NCBI GenBank assembly: GCA_016703945.1
Contig: JADJBC010000003.1
Coordinates: 186,001-250,000, forward strand
From: Candidatus Aalborgicola danicus
Lineage (GTDB): Bacteria; Pseudomonadota; Gammaproteobacteria; Burkholderiales; Burkholderiaceae_C
Length of the DNA stretch: 64,000 nucleotides
Direction of reading: 5' to 3'
Shown here piece by piece: positions 33,357 to 42,268 of this stretch (its first letter is position 1; each line of letters opens with the position of its first letter). The position numbers were made by a program, and so were the translations under genes. A model generated the notes under the pieces. The model searched no databases. It was not told the origin of the DNA and worked only from the letters and a program-made list of their open reading frames with translations.

Positions 33357-34744
33357 TGTCGAATGTTTCCAACGCAGATTTGGTGAGCCCGGGACCCCTG
33401 TTGCCAGGCAATCCAACGGCGCCAAAAAAGTCGGGCGGCTTGCAACTGTACAAACGCATTTCAATGCACCCGATCACCGTGTTGGCGTGTGTGGTTTTTG
33501 GTGCGATGCTGGGTTTAGGTTTCCCGCAATTTTCAAAGAGCCTTTCTGTCATTGGGCTTGTTTACGTCGATCTTCTGACAATGATCGTTCTGCCCTTCAT
33601 GGTGTCAGCGGTCATTTTTTCACTACAGAATCTCTTTCACGATGGTGGTGCTGCAAAGATTTTGACCCGTGTTGTTGTGGTGTTTGGCTTGGTTTCTATC
33701 ATTGCTGCATCCTTATCCTCAGTAGTCTTTATCGCAGCCAGTCCAGGCGATCAATTGTCGGACACCGTAACGGCCTCGCTTGGAAAGATCGTTGGTTCCG
33801 ATGCGCAAAGCAGCAACTTTGACATGTACTTGAGAAAGGCCGATGAAATACCCAAGGAAACGACCCTTGGTGACGTTTTGTCTTCCTTGATTCCGGCGAA
33901 TATTTTCAGTGCTCTTGCAACCGGCGACACTCTCAAGGCTCTCGTATTTGCGATGCTTTTCGGTTTTGCGGTGGGTCAAGTACCGACAAAAATCTCAGGT
34001 GGGTTAAACCAGACGTTGGAGACGGTGTACAGAGCCTGTCAGACTTTGACCCATTGGGTAAATCTGCCCATTCCTATTGTGCTGATCAGCCTGTCAGCAA
34101 GTCAGATTGCAGAAACTGGCATCGAGCCATTGAAGGCGATGTCAGGGTTTGTCGGCTGGTTTATTGCCCTCTCGGTTTTGCTTTTGCTTTTGTCGATGCT
34201 TGTTTTAAGTTATCGCGCGTCAGTTCCATTTCCAAAAGTAGTGAAGGCAATGCAAGCGCCGTTTGCACTGGGCGTTGCGACGAACAACAGCGCAACCTGC
34301 ATGCCGGCGATGATTGAGTCACTGGTCTTGCGACTTGGTTTTCCCAAAGCGCGTGTCGAGTTGCTGGTGCCTTTGAGTGTGTCGCTACTGAAGGTCGGGG
34401 CGATCGCCTATTTGATTTGTGCAACGCTATTCGTCGCCGATTTGTACGAGAGACCTGTCGCCCTGTTCGAAGTGGCCCTCGTTATGCTGGTTTCAATTTT
34501 GGCGGGGTTTGCCTCGTCGGGCATGGCTGGTGTGGTGACCATCACTCTTGTAGGGACCGTCTGCAAGTACCTTCAGCTTCCGTTTGAAGCAGCCTTCATC
34601 CTGTTTGTTGCAGTTGATCCGATTTGCGCGATGGCCCGCACAGCTGTGACGGTTGTATCTGGCTGTGCTGCGGTCGCCGTGATTTGCCCCACACCAGTCA
34701 AACCTGTCAACGCTCAGGACCTACAAGACTCCTTGATGGAATAG
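33353..34744 (+). CDS. Dicarboxylate/amino acid:cation symporter (DAACS, SLC1 family)
   Basis: 463 residues, AAGGAG upstream of ATG 33353, overlapping the previous stop. The glutamate/C4-dicarboxylate carrier fold is seen: MHPITVLACVVFGAMLGLGFPQF, LVYVDLLTMIVLPFMVSAVIFSL (helix 2), HP1/TM7 region with NNSATCMPAMIESLVLRLGFP, and HP2/TM8 with AGFASSGMAGVVTITLVGTV, then VDPICAMARTAVTV. The usual TM7 NMDGT and TM8 motifs differ: the NNSATCMPA serine-rich loop is in place, but the substrate residues deviate from DctA and GltP. The family imports acidic amino acids or dicarboxylates with Na+ or H+. A transporter paired with a binding protein is unusual for this family. Confidence 0.9.
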   Translation: MMSNVSNADLVSPGPLLPGNPTAPKKSGGLQLYKRISMHPITVLACVVFGAMLGLGFPQFSKSLSVIGLVYVDLLTMIVLPFMVSAVIFSLQNLFHDGGAAKILTRVVVVFGLVSIIAASLSSVVFIAASPGDQLSDTVTASLGKIVGSDAQSSNFDMYLRKADEIPKETTLGDVLSSLIPANIFSALATGDTLKALVFAMLFGFAVGQVPTKISGGLNQTLETVYRACQTLTHWVNLPIPIVLISLSASQIAETGIEPLKAMSGFVGWFIALSVLLLLLSMLVLSYRASVPFPKVVKAMQAPFALGVATNNSATCMPAMIESLVLRLGFPKARVELLVPLSVSLLKVGAIAYLICATLFVADLYERPVALFEVALVMLVSILAGFASSGMAGVVTITLVGTVCKYLQLPFEAAFILFVAVDPICAMARTAVTVVSGCAAVAVICPTPVKPVNAQDLQDSLME

Positions 34745-34795
34745 CCAAGTGCTCTGCCGGAAAAGTGACATGGCCTGGAGCTAAGATTTTCTCCA

Positions 34796-36964
34796 ATGAC
34801 CAGAAATTCTGTTGCGGCTGACGTTCGTGGCGGCCTAGAGGCCGCTGTCCATGGGCTGTCCGCTTCCGTAGCTCCAATACTCTTCTTTCTGGCACTTTTC
34901 GGCTCGGAATCACTCGCAGCTGCCCTCTGGGCGACACTGATAACAGCCTGCGTGGTGCGGGTCGGCTATCTGGTTCTCAAGGGGAGCCCCGCTCTCATAC
35001 CCACATCACGTGTGGCGTCGCTGACCGTCTATACCGCTCTGATATTGCAGTTGGGTTTGGCTTCAGACAGCACAAGCAGCGGAGTGTCGGGGCTAACGCT
35101 GGACCAGTTTGGTGTCGGACTGGCCGCAGCAAGTCTATTGTTCACAATGGCCAGTACGCTGATCCTGCTGCTTGGTGCACTTCGACTTGGGAATGTGTTC
35201 AAAATCATTTCAACGCCAGTGACGACCGGCATCAGCAATGGCACCGCAATGTTGTTGGCGTGGTTGGCGTTCTCTCAGATCCGCTACAGCGATTGGGCGG
35301 CCGCTGCTACTGCACTCTTGATGCTGACATGTTACGTGGTGTGGCCGAAACTCCAGTCACGGTTCGTTCACGTCAAGCTGGTTCCGGCAGTCGCCGTTGC
35401 TATTGCCTGCGGGTTGGCGTTCACGCTGGTCTTCCACAAGACTGCGTGGATTGCCGCTACGAGACCGTCGATTGACGGTATCTGGATAAGCATGGCATTG
35501 TGGCCCAAGTTTCTGCACCTGGACTGGGGCCATTTGCTGGCCATCGGACTACCAGGAGGGTTGACGCTTGCGCTTGTCATGGTGCTAGAAACAGTGACCG
35601 CCGCAAGCCTGATGGAAACGCGATTTGGGGTTCGTATCGACATTAGTCGTGAACTGCTTGCAACCGGTGGTGCGAACATGATCAGTGCATTGATAGGCGG
35701 CGTCCCGACTACGGCTAGTCCAATCTGCAGTTCTTCGAATTGGATCGCTGGTGGACGGGGCGCGCTTGCCGGTCTGACTTCCCTTGTGTTGACGACTGCG
35801 ATTCTTCTCTATGCAGGGCGCTGGATCGTTACCCTGCCAGTGGGCATGGTTGCAGGCATGTTCCTTCTGCAGGTTCCATTGACCATGGATTGGATATTTG
35901 TACGTCAGCTTAAAGTTGTTGTCGCCCAACACAACCACAGGCGCTCACGCGTTGAAAAGGTGGATCTCGGCTTTTGGATTGCGACTGCAATATCTTTTGT
36001 GGCTTTTTTTGGCAATCTGATTTGGGCCTGTGCACTTGGCATTGCACTGTCGTGTCTTGTCGTGTTGCGCAGCGTGGCCGGTGGCCTTATTTCACGCTGG
36101 GCCTACCTCAATCGATATGCATCACAACGCGCCAGGAGTCCATCGGAGTCTCTGGCTTTGTCTCAACGGGTTCATAAAATCGGAATTCTGCCGCTGACCG
36201 GTCATCTATTTTTTGGAAATAGCGCGCGCATTGTGCAACTGCCCGACGAGTTGCACCAAGACGCTGTCGCCGTTGTTGTAGATGTCAGCCATGTGACCGA
36301 CGTCGATACCAGCGGTTCAGATGCCGTCCTTTCGCTTGTTCGTGCCTTGACTGATCGCCAGGTGGCCGTAGTTATCAGCGGCGCAGAACTGACACATTCG
36401 GAAAAGTTGCAGCGCGCTCTGCAGTCTTTATCGACAGTCGAGCAATACCCTGACTTAGATAGAGCGTTGGAAGTGTGCGAAAACCTCTTACTTCATGATG
36501 CAAAAGCCTTGGATGCCTCGACACAATTTGTAAACCTTGCAAGGAACCAGTTGTTTCAGGACCTTACGGACAGCGAAATTGCCGCTGTACTTCTACTTGG
36601 GCTCGTACGTGAGGTGCAGCAAGGAACCCCGCTCTTTCGGAAAAACAGTGTCGCCGACGGGATTTGGCTGCTTGAAAGTGGACTCATCAGCATCCTGGCG
36701 AATGACCTCAACTCCTCATCTCGCCTGGCGACTTTTGGGCCAGGGCAGTTTGTTGGAGAAATGGGTTTGATTGACGGCAACGCTCGGTCGGCCACTGCCT
36801 ACGCTGACACGCCGGTTCGCGCTCTTTTGCTGAGCAACAACGCAATCGATGCGCTGATGCGGGATCATCCCGCTGCAGCGCTGAAAATCACACGCAACAT
36901 TGCACGTGAGTTGTCCAATCGGGTCAGACGCACCTCGTCCATGTTAGCGGTAGCATCCAGGTAG
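34796..36964 (+). CDS. SulP/SLC26-type transporter with STAS and cyclic-nucleotide-binding domains
   Basis: 722 residues from ATG 34796, 52 bases after the symporter gene. Residues about 1-440 are the SulP transport domain with roughly a dozen membrane segments (SASVAPILFFLALFGSESLAAALWA, STPVTTGISNGTAMLL, GLPGGLTLALVMVLETVTAASLM, GGVPTTASPICSS). Residues about 458-560 are a STAS domain (VVVDVSHVTDVDTSGSDAVLSLV, with the phosphorylatable-type DTSGSD loop). Residues about 585-715 are a cNMP-binding domain with an intact phosphate cassette FVGEMGLIDGNARSATA (Glu and Arg in place). Transported anion unknown (bicarbonate, sulfate or carboxylate are family possibilities). A cyclase four genes upstream in the same run makes cNMP gating likely. 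Confidence 0.9.
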   Translation: MTRNSVAADVRGGLEAAVHGLSASVAPILFFLALFGSESLAAALWATLITACVVRVGYLVLKGSPALIPTSRVASLTVYTALILQLGLASDSTSSGVSGLTLDQFGVGLAAASLLFTMASTLILLLGALRLGNVFKIISTPVTTGISNGTAMLLAWLAFSQIRYSDWAAAATALLMLTCYVVWPKLQSRFVHVKLVPAVAVAIACGLAFTLVFHKTAWIAATRPSIDGIWISMALWPKFLHLDWGHLLAIGLPGGLTLALVMVLETVTAASLMETRFGVRIDISRELLATGGANMISALIGGVPTTASPICSSSNWIAGGRGALAGLTSLVLTTAILLYAGRWIVTLPVGMVAGMFLLQVPLTMDWIFVRQLKVVVAQHNHRRSRVEKVDLGFWIATAISFVAFFGNLIWACALGIALSCLVVLRSVAGGLISRWAYLNRYASQRARSPSESLALSQRVHKIGILPLTGHLFFGNSARIVQLPDELHQDAVAVVVDVSHVTDVDTSGSDAVLSLVRALTDRQVAVVISGAELTHSEKLQRALQSLSTVEQYPDLDRALEVCENLLLHDAKALDASTQFVNLARNQLFQDLTDSEIAAVLLLGLVREVQQGTPLFRKNSVADGIWLLESGLISILANDLNSSSRLATFGPGQFVGEMGLIDGNARSATAYADTPVRALLLSNNAIDALMRDHPAAALKITRNIARELSNRVRRTSSMLAVASR

Positions 36965-37013
36965 ATAGGTTGGCGGCTGGGTTTTCCTTGGATGCAATTT
37001 GGTACTCGGTGAA

Positions 37014-37745
37014 TCATCGCCGCAATGCAGCAAACGCCTCAAACTCCCAGTTGCGCATGGCCAGCAGCAGCGTGTAACCCTCGCGGTCTTTTTCCTGCAA
37101 CTTTTGGTCGGCCAGGTGCTGCTGCGCAAAGTCTTGCGCCACACGCTGCATACGTTCCATGAAAGACGGCGCCAGGCTGCGGCTGACCGAGCCATGGACC
37201 AGCAGCAGACCTTCACCGGCACCGTCAAATCCACCCGAGAAGTAATCCAGCAGCGCGTTGTCGCGAAAGTAGTCCATCACGGGCCCGTGCGGGCGCCAGC
37301 GAAAGGCCTTGGCCAGCTTGAGGCGGTAGCGGTTCAGCGGGCGCAGCTCGATGATGCCAATGCGGTCCAATTGCGCCAGGTAGCCTATGCACTCGGCCTC
37401 GGTTAGGCGGTAGCTGGCCACAATCTGCTCCAGTGTCCACTGGCTGAGCACACAAATCGCCACCAGCAGCAGCTTTTTGTCGGCCACCACGGCGCGCTCC
37501 TGCTCCTGCGTCAGCTGCGCCAGCAAAGGCTGAGCGTCGGCCACGCGGCGCGCCAGGTCAGCAAAGTCCAATTTGAGGGCGCGGCAGATGGAGTCGATGC
37601 GCGACAGCGGCATGTCGCCCTTGGCCAGCATACGTTTGACACTGGATTCGGCCAGCCCCAAGGCGACGGCCAGATCGGCATAGGTCATGCGGGCGGCCTT
37701 CAGCTCGTGCTTCAGGGCGGATACAAGGTCAGCGGTGGTGCTCAT
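37014..37745 (-). CDS. XRE-family helix-turn-helix regulator
   Basis: 243 residues from ATG 37745. An XRE HTH occupies residues about 8-65 (MTYADLAVALGLAESSVKRMLAKGDMPLSRIDSICRAL). The remaining 180 residues are helical with a winged-helix-like part (VASYRLTEAECIGYLAQLDRIGIIELRPLNRYRLK) and match XRE regulators of unknown ligand found in Burkholderiales. GC content is back to the background level, so the AT-rich island ends before it. It is divergent from the CREST-type gene across about 118 bases, which it may regulate. Confidence 0.85.
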   Translation of the reverse strand: MSTTADLVSALKHELKAARMTYADLAVALGLAESSVKRMLAKGDMPLSRIDSICRALKLDFADLARRVADAQPLLAQLTQEQERAVVADKKLLLVAICVLSQWTLEQIVASYRLTEAECIGYLAQLDRIGIIELRPLNRYRLKLAKAFRWRPHGPVMDYFRDNALLDYFSGGFDGAGEGLLLVHGSVSRSLAPSFMERMQRVAQDFAQQHLADQKLQEKDREGYTLLLAMRNWEFEAFAALRR

Positions 37746-37862
37746 AGGTATCGATTATTGATACTTTTCGTATTTGATTGCAAGCTTGTATCTGAATTTA
37801 CACCGTCTTGGCGGCAAGGCGGCAACACACTGGCGCCCTCATCCACCCCTTGGAGCCTTTTG

Positions 37863-38693
37863 ATGAAAACCCCGCTGACCCGTTCTGAAACCGGCCTGCT
37901 GGCCGCGCTGGCGCTGGCTGTTGTGCTGGCCTGCTTCGGCCCGGCCGTGGCGCAGTATGCCGACTACCACGCCTTTGCCGACCAGCGCAGCTTGTGGGGC
38001 ATGCCCTTTGCGATGGATGTGCTCAGCAATGCCCCCTTTGCGCTGCTGGGTGCCTGGGGCCTGCTGCGCCTGCGGTCCGTACACAAGCCACCTGCCCGGC
38101 GCAATGGCTTTGTGGCCCTGGTGCCTTGTGATGCCCAGCGCCCTCTGGCCCAACTGTTTTTTGTCGGCCTGCTGCTGACTGCGCTGTGTTCCAGTTATTA
38201 CCACCTGCAGCCCAATGACCTGGGGCTGACCATCGACCGCACGGGCATGCTGGCGGCATTTGCCGGGCTGATGGGCCTGGCTGCAGCCGACCGCATCAGC
38301 GCACGGGCCGGCCAATGGACCGCCGCTGCCGTGCTGGTCCTGGGTCCCGTGGCCCTGGTCGTATGGGCAATGACCGGCAACCTGCTTCCCTGGTCGGTGT
38401 TGCAAGGTGGTGGCATGCTGCTTGTAGTAAGCCTGACCCTGCGCAAACCGCTGATTGGCGCGTGGGGCGTGCCACTGCTGGCGGTGATCGCCTGGTACGT
38501 GCTGGCGAAACTGCTCGAGCTGGGAGACCACCACATCCTGGCGTTGACCAATGGCTTGGTGTCTGGCCACACTTTGAAACACATGGCCGCAGCAATGGCC
38601 GCGTGGCCGGTCTTGACCGTCGTGCAAAATGGCGCGTATCCGGTGGGGCCAGCCCGTGGCCGCCCACAACCACGCATTGCAGTCCGGACCTGA
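37863..38693 (+). CDS. CREST-superfamily membrane hydrolase (alkaline ceramidase-like)
   Basis: 276 residues; GGAG lies 7 bases before ATG 37863. About seven membrane segments are predicted. The superfamily's metal-site pattern is present: DVLSNAPFALLGAWGLL near residue 60, SSYYHLQPND with Ser and His near 117, LTIDRTGMLAAF, and a C-terminal DHHILALTNGLVSGHTLKHMAAAMAAW with HxxxH spacing. CREST proteins (alkaline ceramidases, PAQR receptors, Per1, TMEM8) are zinc-dependent amide or ester hydrolases in membranes. The substrate here is unknown. The next gene, a lysophospholipid transporter-acyltransferase fusion, suggests a lipid-remodelling neighbourhood. Confidence 0.82.
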   Translation: MKTPLTRSETGLLAALALAVVLACFGPAVAQYADYHAFADQRSLWGMPFAMDVLSNAPFALLGAWGLLRLRSVHKPPARRNGFVALVPCDAQRPLAQLFFVGLLLTALCSSYYHLQPNDLGLTIDRTGMLAAFAGLMGLAAADRISARAGQWTAAAVLVLGPVALVVWAMTGNLLPWSVLQGGGMLLVVSLTLRKPLIGAWGVPLLAVIAWYVLAKLLELGDHHILALTNGLVSGHTLKHMAAAMAAWPVLTVVQNGAYPVGPARGRPQPRIAVRT

Positions 38694-38741
38694 GTACGTT
38701 ACGCAGATCAGCACAACAACCAGCGACCTGAGGACAAACCT

Positions 38742-40691
38742 GTGAACACAGAAACACTGACACCCACAGCGGCCACCACCACTGGCCCGGCAGACCACGG
38801 CCACCCCAACCAGTTTGCGCTGCTGGGCCAGCGCCGCTTTGCGCCCTTCTTCTGGACCCAGTTTTCTGGTGCGGCCAATGACAATTTGTTCAAGTTCGCC
38901 TTCACCGTGATGGTGACCTACCAGCTGAGTGTGGAATGGCTGGCCCCCAGCATGGCGGGCTTGACCATTGGCGCGCTGTTCATACTGCCATTCCTGCTGT
39001 TTTCGGCCACGGCCGGGCAATTGACCGACAAGTACGACAAGACGCTGATGATCCGGTTTGTCAAAAACCTGGAAATCGCCATCATGGCGATTGCTGCCTA
39101 CGGCTTTGTCAGCAACAACGTGGCCGTGCTCCTGCTCTGTACCTTTTTGATGGGTGTGCACTCCACGCTGTTTGGCCCGGTCAAGTTTGCGCTGTTGCCC
39201 CAGGTGCTCAACGAGCGAGAGCTGACCGGTGGCAACGGCATGGTGGAGATGGGCACCTTTGTCGCCATCCTGATGGGCAATGTGGTGGGTGGCCTGCTGG
39301 TAGCCATCCCGTCCATCGGCCATGAAACCGTTGCGGTGGCCTGCCTGGTGATGGCGGTGGTGGGGCGTGTGGTGGCGGGCTATATCCCCAAGGCACCGGC
39401 TACCGACCCCGGCCTGAAAGTCAACTGGAACCCCATCAGCGAGACCCTGCGCAACCTCAAACTCGCGCATGGCAACCTGGTGGTATTCCGCTCGCTGCTG
39501 GGCATCAGTTGGATGTGGTTCTTTGGTGCGGTGTTTCTAAGCCAGTTCCCCAGCCTGGCCAAGGAAGTGCTGCATGGCAATGAACAGGTGGCGTCGCTGT
39601 TGCTGGTGGTGTTCTCCATCGGCATTGGCACCGGTTCGCTGCTGTGCGAAGTGATGAGCCGCCGCCATGTGGAAATTGGCCTGGTGCCGCTGGGCGCCAT
39701 AGGTATGAGTGTGTTTGCAGTGGATTTGTACTTTGCGTCGCGGGGCCTGCCACCGTCGAACATCATGGGACTCTCCGCCTTCATGGCGCAGCCCGCACAC
39801 TGGCGCGTGATGGCGGACCTGGCCCTGCTGAGCCTGTTCGCCGGCCTGTACAGCGTGCCGATGTATGCGCTGATCCAGTTGCGCAGCCAACCCACGCACC
39901 GCGCCCGCATCATCGCGGCCAACAATATTCTGAACGCGCTGTTCATGATTGGCAGCTCGGTGATTGCCGGTGCACTGCTCAAGGCCGGTTTCACCATTCC
40001 GCAGATCTTTCTGTTCACCGGCCTGGCGAATGCCGTGGTGGCGTTCTACATCTTTATGCTGGTGCCCGAATACCTGCTGCGTTTTGTGGCCTGGGTGCTG
40101 TCACACTTCATCTACCGCTTCAAGGTCAATGGCGATGAACACATCCCCACCCAGGGCGCCGCCATTCTGGTGTGCAACCACGTGAGTTTTATCGACGCCG
40201 TGCTGCTGATGGCGGCCAGCCCCCGGCCGATCCGTTTCATCATGGACCACAACATCTTCAAGGTGCCGGTGCTGGGCTGGTTGTTCCGCCTGGCCAAGGC
40301 CATCCCGATTGCACCGCGCACGCAGGACCCGCAGGCCTACGAAGCCGCGTTCGACGCCGCCGCCAAGGTGCTGGCCGAGGGCGACCTGCTGTGCATCTTC
40401 CCCGAAGGCGGCATCACCCGCGACGGCACGCTGCAGGAGTTCAAGGGCGGCATCATGAAGATTCTGGAGCGCACCACGCAGCAAGGCCTGAACGTGCAGG
40501 TGGTGCCGATGGCGCTGACCAATCTGTGGGGATCGTTCTTCAGCCGCGTGGAGCAAGGCGGCGCCATGGTGCGGCCGTTCCGCCGCGGGCTGTTCAGCCG
40601 TGTGGGGCTGAATGTGGGCGCCCCGGTCTTGGCCCAAGACGTGCAACCTGAGCTGTTGCGCGCACGGGTGCAGCAATTGCTCACCATTTGA
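38742..40691 (+). CDS. Lysophospholipid MFS transporter (LplT-like) fused to PlsC acyltransferase
   Basis: 649 residues from GTG 38742 (GAGGAC 7 bases upstream). Residues about 30-430 are an MFS domain of the LplT type (FFWTQFSGAANDNLFKFAFTVMV, SATAGQLTDKYDKTLMIRFVKNLEI, GPVKFALLPQVLNERELTGGNG). Residues about 440-640 are a PlsC acyltransferase with CNHVSFIDAVLL (HX4D), FIMDHNIFKVPVLGWLFRLAKAIPI and FPEGGITRDGTLQEFKGG. LplT and the Aas acyltransferase cooperate in E. coli to recycle lysophosphatidylethanolamine. Here both are one chain, and the acyl-ACP ligase domain of Aas is absent, so acyl-ACP or acyl-CoA must come from elsewhere. Confidence 0.93.
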   Translation: MNTETLTPTAATTTGPADHGHPNQFALLGQRRFAPFFWTQFSGAANDNLFKFAFTVMVTYQLSVEWLAPSMAGLTIGALFILPFLLFSATAGQLTDKYDKTLMIRFVKNLEIAIMAIAAYGFVSNNVAVLLLCTFLMGVHSTLFGPVKFALLPQVLNERELTGGNGMVEMGTFVAILMGNVVGGLLVAIPSIGHETVAVACLVMAVVGRVVAGYIPKAPATDPGLKVNWNPISETLRNLKLAHGNLVVFRSLLGISWMWFFGAVFLSQFPSLAKEVLHGNEQVASLLLVVFSIGIGTGSLLCEVMSRRHVEIGLVPLGAIGMSVFAVDLYFASRGLPPSNIMGLSAFMAQPAHWRVMADLALLSLFAGLYSVPMYALIQLRSQPTHRARIIAANNILNALFMIGSSVIAGALLKAGFTIPQIFLFTGLANAVVAFYIFMLVPEYLLRFVAWVLSHFIYRFKVNGDEHIPTQGAAILVCNHVSFIDAVLLMAASPRPIRFIMDHNIFKVPVLGWLFRLAKAIPIAPRTQDPQAYEAAFDAAAKVLAEGDLLCIFPEGGITRDGTLQEFKGGIMKILERTTQQGLNVQVVPMALTNLWGSFFSRVEQGGAMVRPFRRGLFSRVGLNVGAPVLAQDVQPELLRARVQQLLTI

Positions 40692-40779
40692 CGAAATTTA
40701 CTCCTATTTGGATAGCAAACTATTTATATTTCACGGGGGCATGTGGCATATTTGACCAGCACGTTTCCCGTGGCAAACG

Positions 40780-42183
40780 TCACGAACTGACAGCTGGCCA
40801 GAGCGGCGCATGGGTCCCGGGCGGAACCGAGAGGCGACTCCAAAACGCCGGGGTGCGGGCCAGCTGCGCGCTGGGTCTCACCGCCAGCAAGCTGCCAAAG
40901 CCCGAGGCATACGTCTCCAGGTAGGGTTGTGGGTCGGGCGCTGTGGCCCCAAAACCCGACTCCACGCGCCCCATGCTGCGCAACCAGTGCGCCGTTTGTG
41001 CCAGCGATACACACACATGCCAGCTACCGCCATCCTGCAACTGCCGGGCTTTGGCCGCCGCGACTCCAAATGCCATCAAATATCCGCTGGCGTGATCCAG
41101 AATTTGCATGGGCAGGGCTTTGGGCTGCGCTGCTCCGGCCGCCTCGGCTTCCGCCAGGTTAAAACCGGTCGCGGATTGCACCAGCGAATCAAAACCGCGT
41201 CGGTTGGCCCAGGGGCCGTGTTCACCATAGGCTGACAGGGAGACCACCACAATGCCCGGCCTCTTTTCCGCGAGCGCCTGGGCCCCATAACCCAGCGCCT
41301 CCAGAGCGCCGGGGCGGTATCCCTGCATGAAGACGTCCGCCTGTGCCACCAGATGGTCCATGGCCCGGCGTTGATCGGCCAGGCGCAAGTCAAGATGGCA
41401 AGACAGCTTGCCCCGACTGGTCTCTGCGATCAAACCGATGTTCGGCAAGTGGGGTGCGTTGACCAGCATCACGTCTGCGCCCAAAGCCGCCAGGGTGCGC
41501 CCGGCGACCGGCCCAGCCACGATGCGGGTCAATTCCAGAACGCGCAAACCGGTCAACGGACGTTGGTCCGCGCGTAAAGAGGGGAGCAACAACGCTGGGG
41601 CGTCACCGATACGCTCCAGGGTCAACAACGGCTGTTGTGCCACGGCCTGCGCCTGGGGGTGGGCGTCCCACTGTTCAAAGCTGCGCAGTGCCGCGACCAC
41701 CAGACCCCGCTCTGCCGCCGCCGCTTCAAAGTCCAGCGTCTTCCAACTGCGCAACACACGTTGCGCATCGTCGCGCTGCGCGGTGCCGCTGGACAGACCC
41801 AGCAATGCCAGCGCCCCATCACGGTGGTGGGCAAAGTTGGCATGGATGCGCACCCAACCGTCGGCGCAGGCGTACAAACCCGAAAAACTGTCCCAGGGAT
41901 CCAAGACCTGGCCGTTGATGCTGAACCAGCCTACACACTCCAGCGCCGCGTGCGCCATGGCCACGCTGACCGTTTGCCGGTCCTGTCCGCGCACATGGCC
42001 CAATTCACACGCCGCAAGGGCGGCAGCGGCGATGCTGGTTTGGGCCGCAGTGCCCACCGCAAACGACGAGTGCAGCACCGGATCTGCGCCGGACAATTGG
42101 GCGTATCCCAAGGCTTCGGGCGGGAGCCCACCAAGGGACCAAATTTCTGACAGCAAGGATTGGGAGTGCATGGAGACCACCAT
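40780..42183 (-). CDS. Type III CoA transferase, CaiB/BaiF family
   Basis: About 467 residues from ATG 42183 (GGGGA upstream); an in-frame GTG at 42240 and the frame back to 42408 overlap putA and are less likely. The second half is the conserved CaiB/BaiF fold: GLRVLELTRIVAGPVAGRTLAALGADVMLVNAPHLP, and MQGYRPGALEALGYGAQALAEKRPGIVVVSLSAYGEHGPWANRRGFDSLVQSATG. The N-terminal half (SEIWSLGGLPPEALGYAQLSG) is a diverged copy of the fold, so the protein resembles a double-length CoA transferase. The family moves CoA between carboxylic acids. The catalytic aspartate equivalent could not be placed with certainty. It starts 86 bases after putA on the same strand and may be co-transcribed. Confidence 0.83.
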   Translation of the reverse strand: MVVSMHSQSLLSEIWSLGGLPPEALGYAQLSGADPVLHSSFAVGTAAQTSIAAAALAACELGHVRGQDRQTVSVAMAHAALECVGWFSINGQVLDPWDSFSGLYACADGWVRIHANFAHHRDGALALLGLSSGTAQRDDAQRVLRSWKTLDFEAAAAERGLVVAALRSFEQWDAHPQAQAVAQQPLLTLERIGDAPALLLPSLRADQRPLTGLRVLELTRIVAGPVAGRTLAALGADVMLVNAPHLPNIGLIAETSRGKLSCHLDLRLADQRRAMDHLVAQADVFMQGYRPGALEALGYGAQALAEKRPGIVVVSLSAYGEHGPWANRRGFDSLVQSATGFNLAEAEAAGAAQPKALPMQILDHASGYLMAFGVAAAKARQLQDGGSWHVCVSLAQTAHWLRSMGRVESGFGATAPDPQPYLETYASGFGSLLAVRPSAQLARTPAFWSRLSVPPGTHAPLWPAVSS

Positions 42184-42268
42184 GCTATCCCCATTACCGC
42201 GGCCCGACAGAGCTTCAGCCACCACTGCAGGTACCGCCACCGAATGCGCGCCGGCGCGCCGGCAGGTG

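Noticed and set aside
37839..39470. Minus-strand open frame of 543 codons
   Set aside because: Opposite the CREST hydrolase and LplT-PlsC genes, both of which have clear family motifs; the frame has none.
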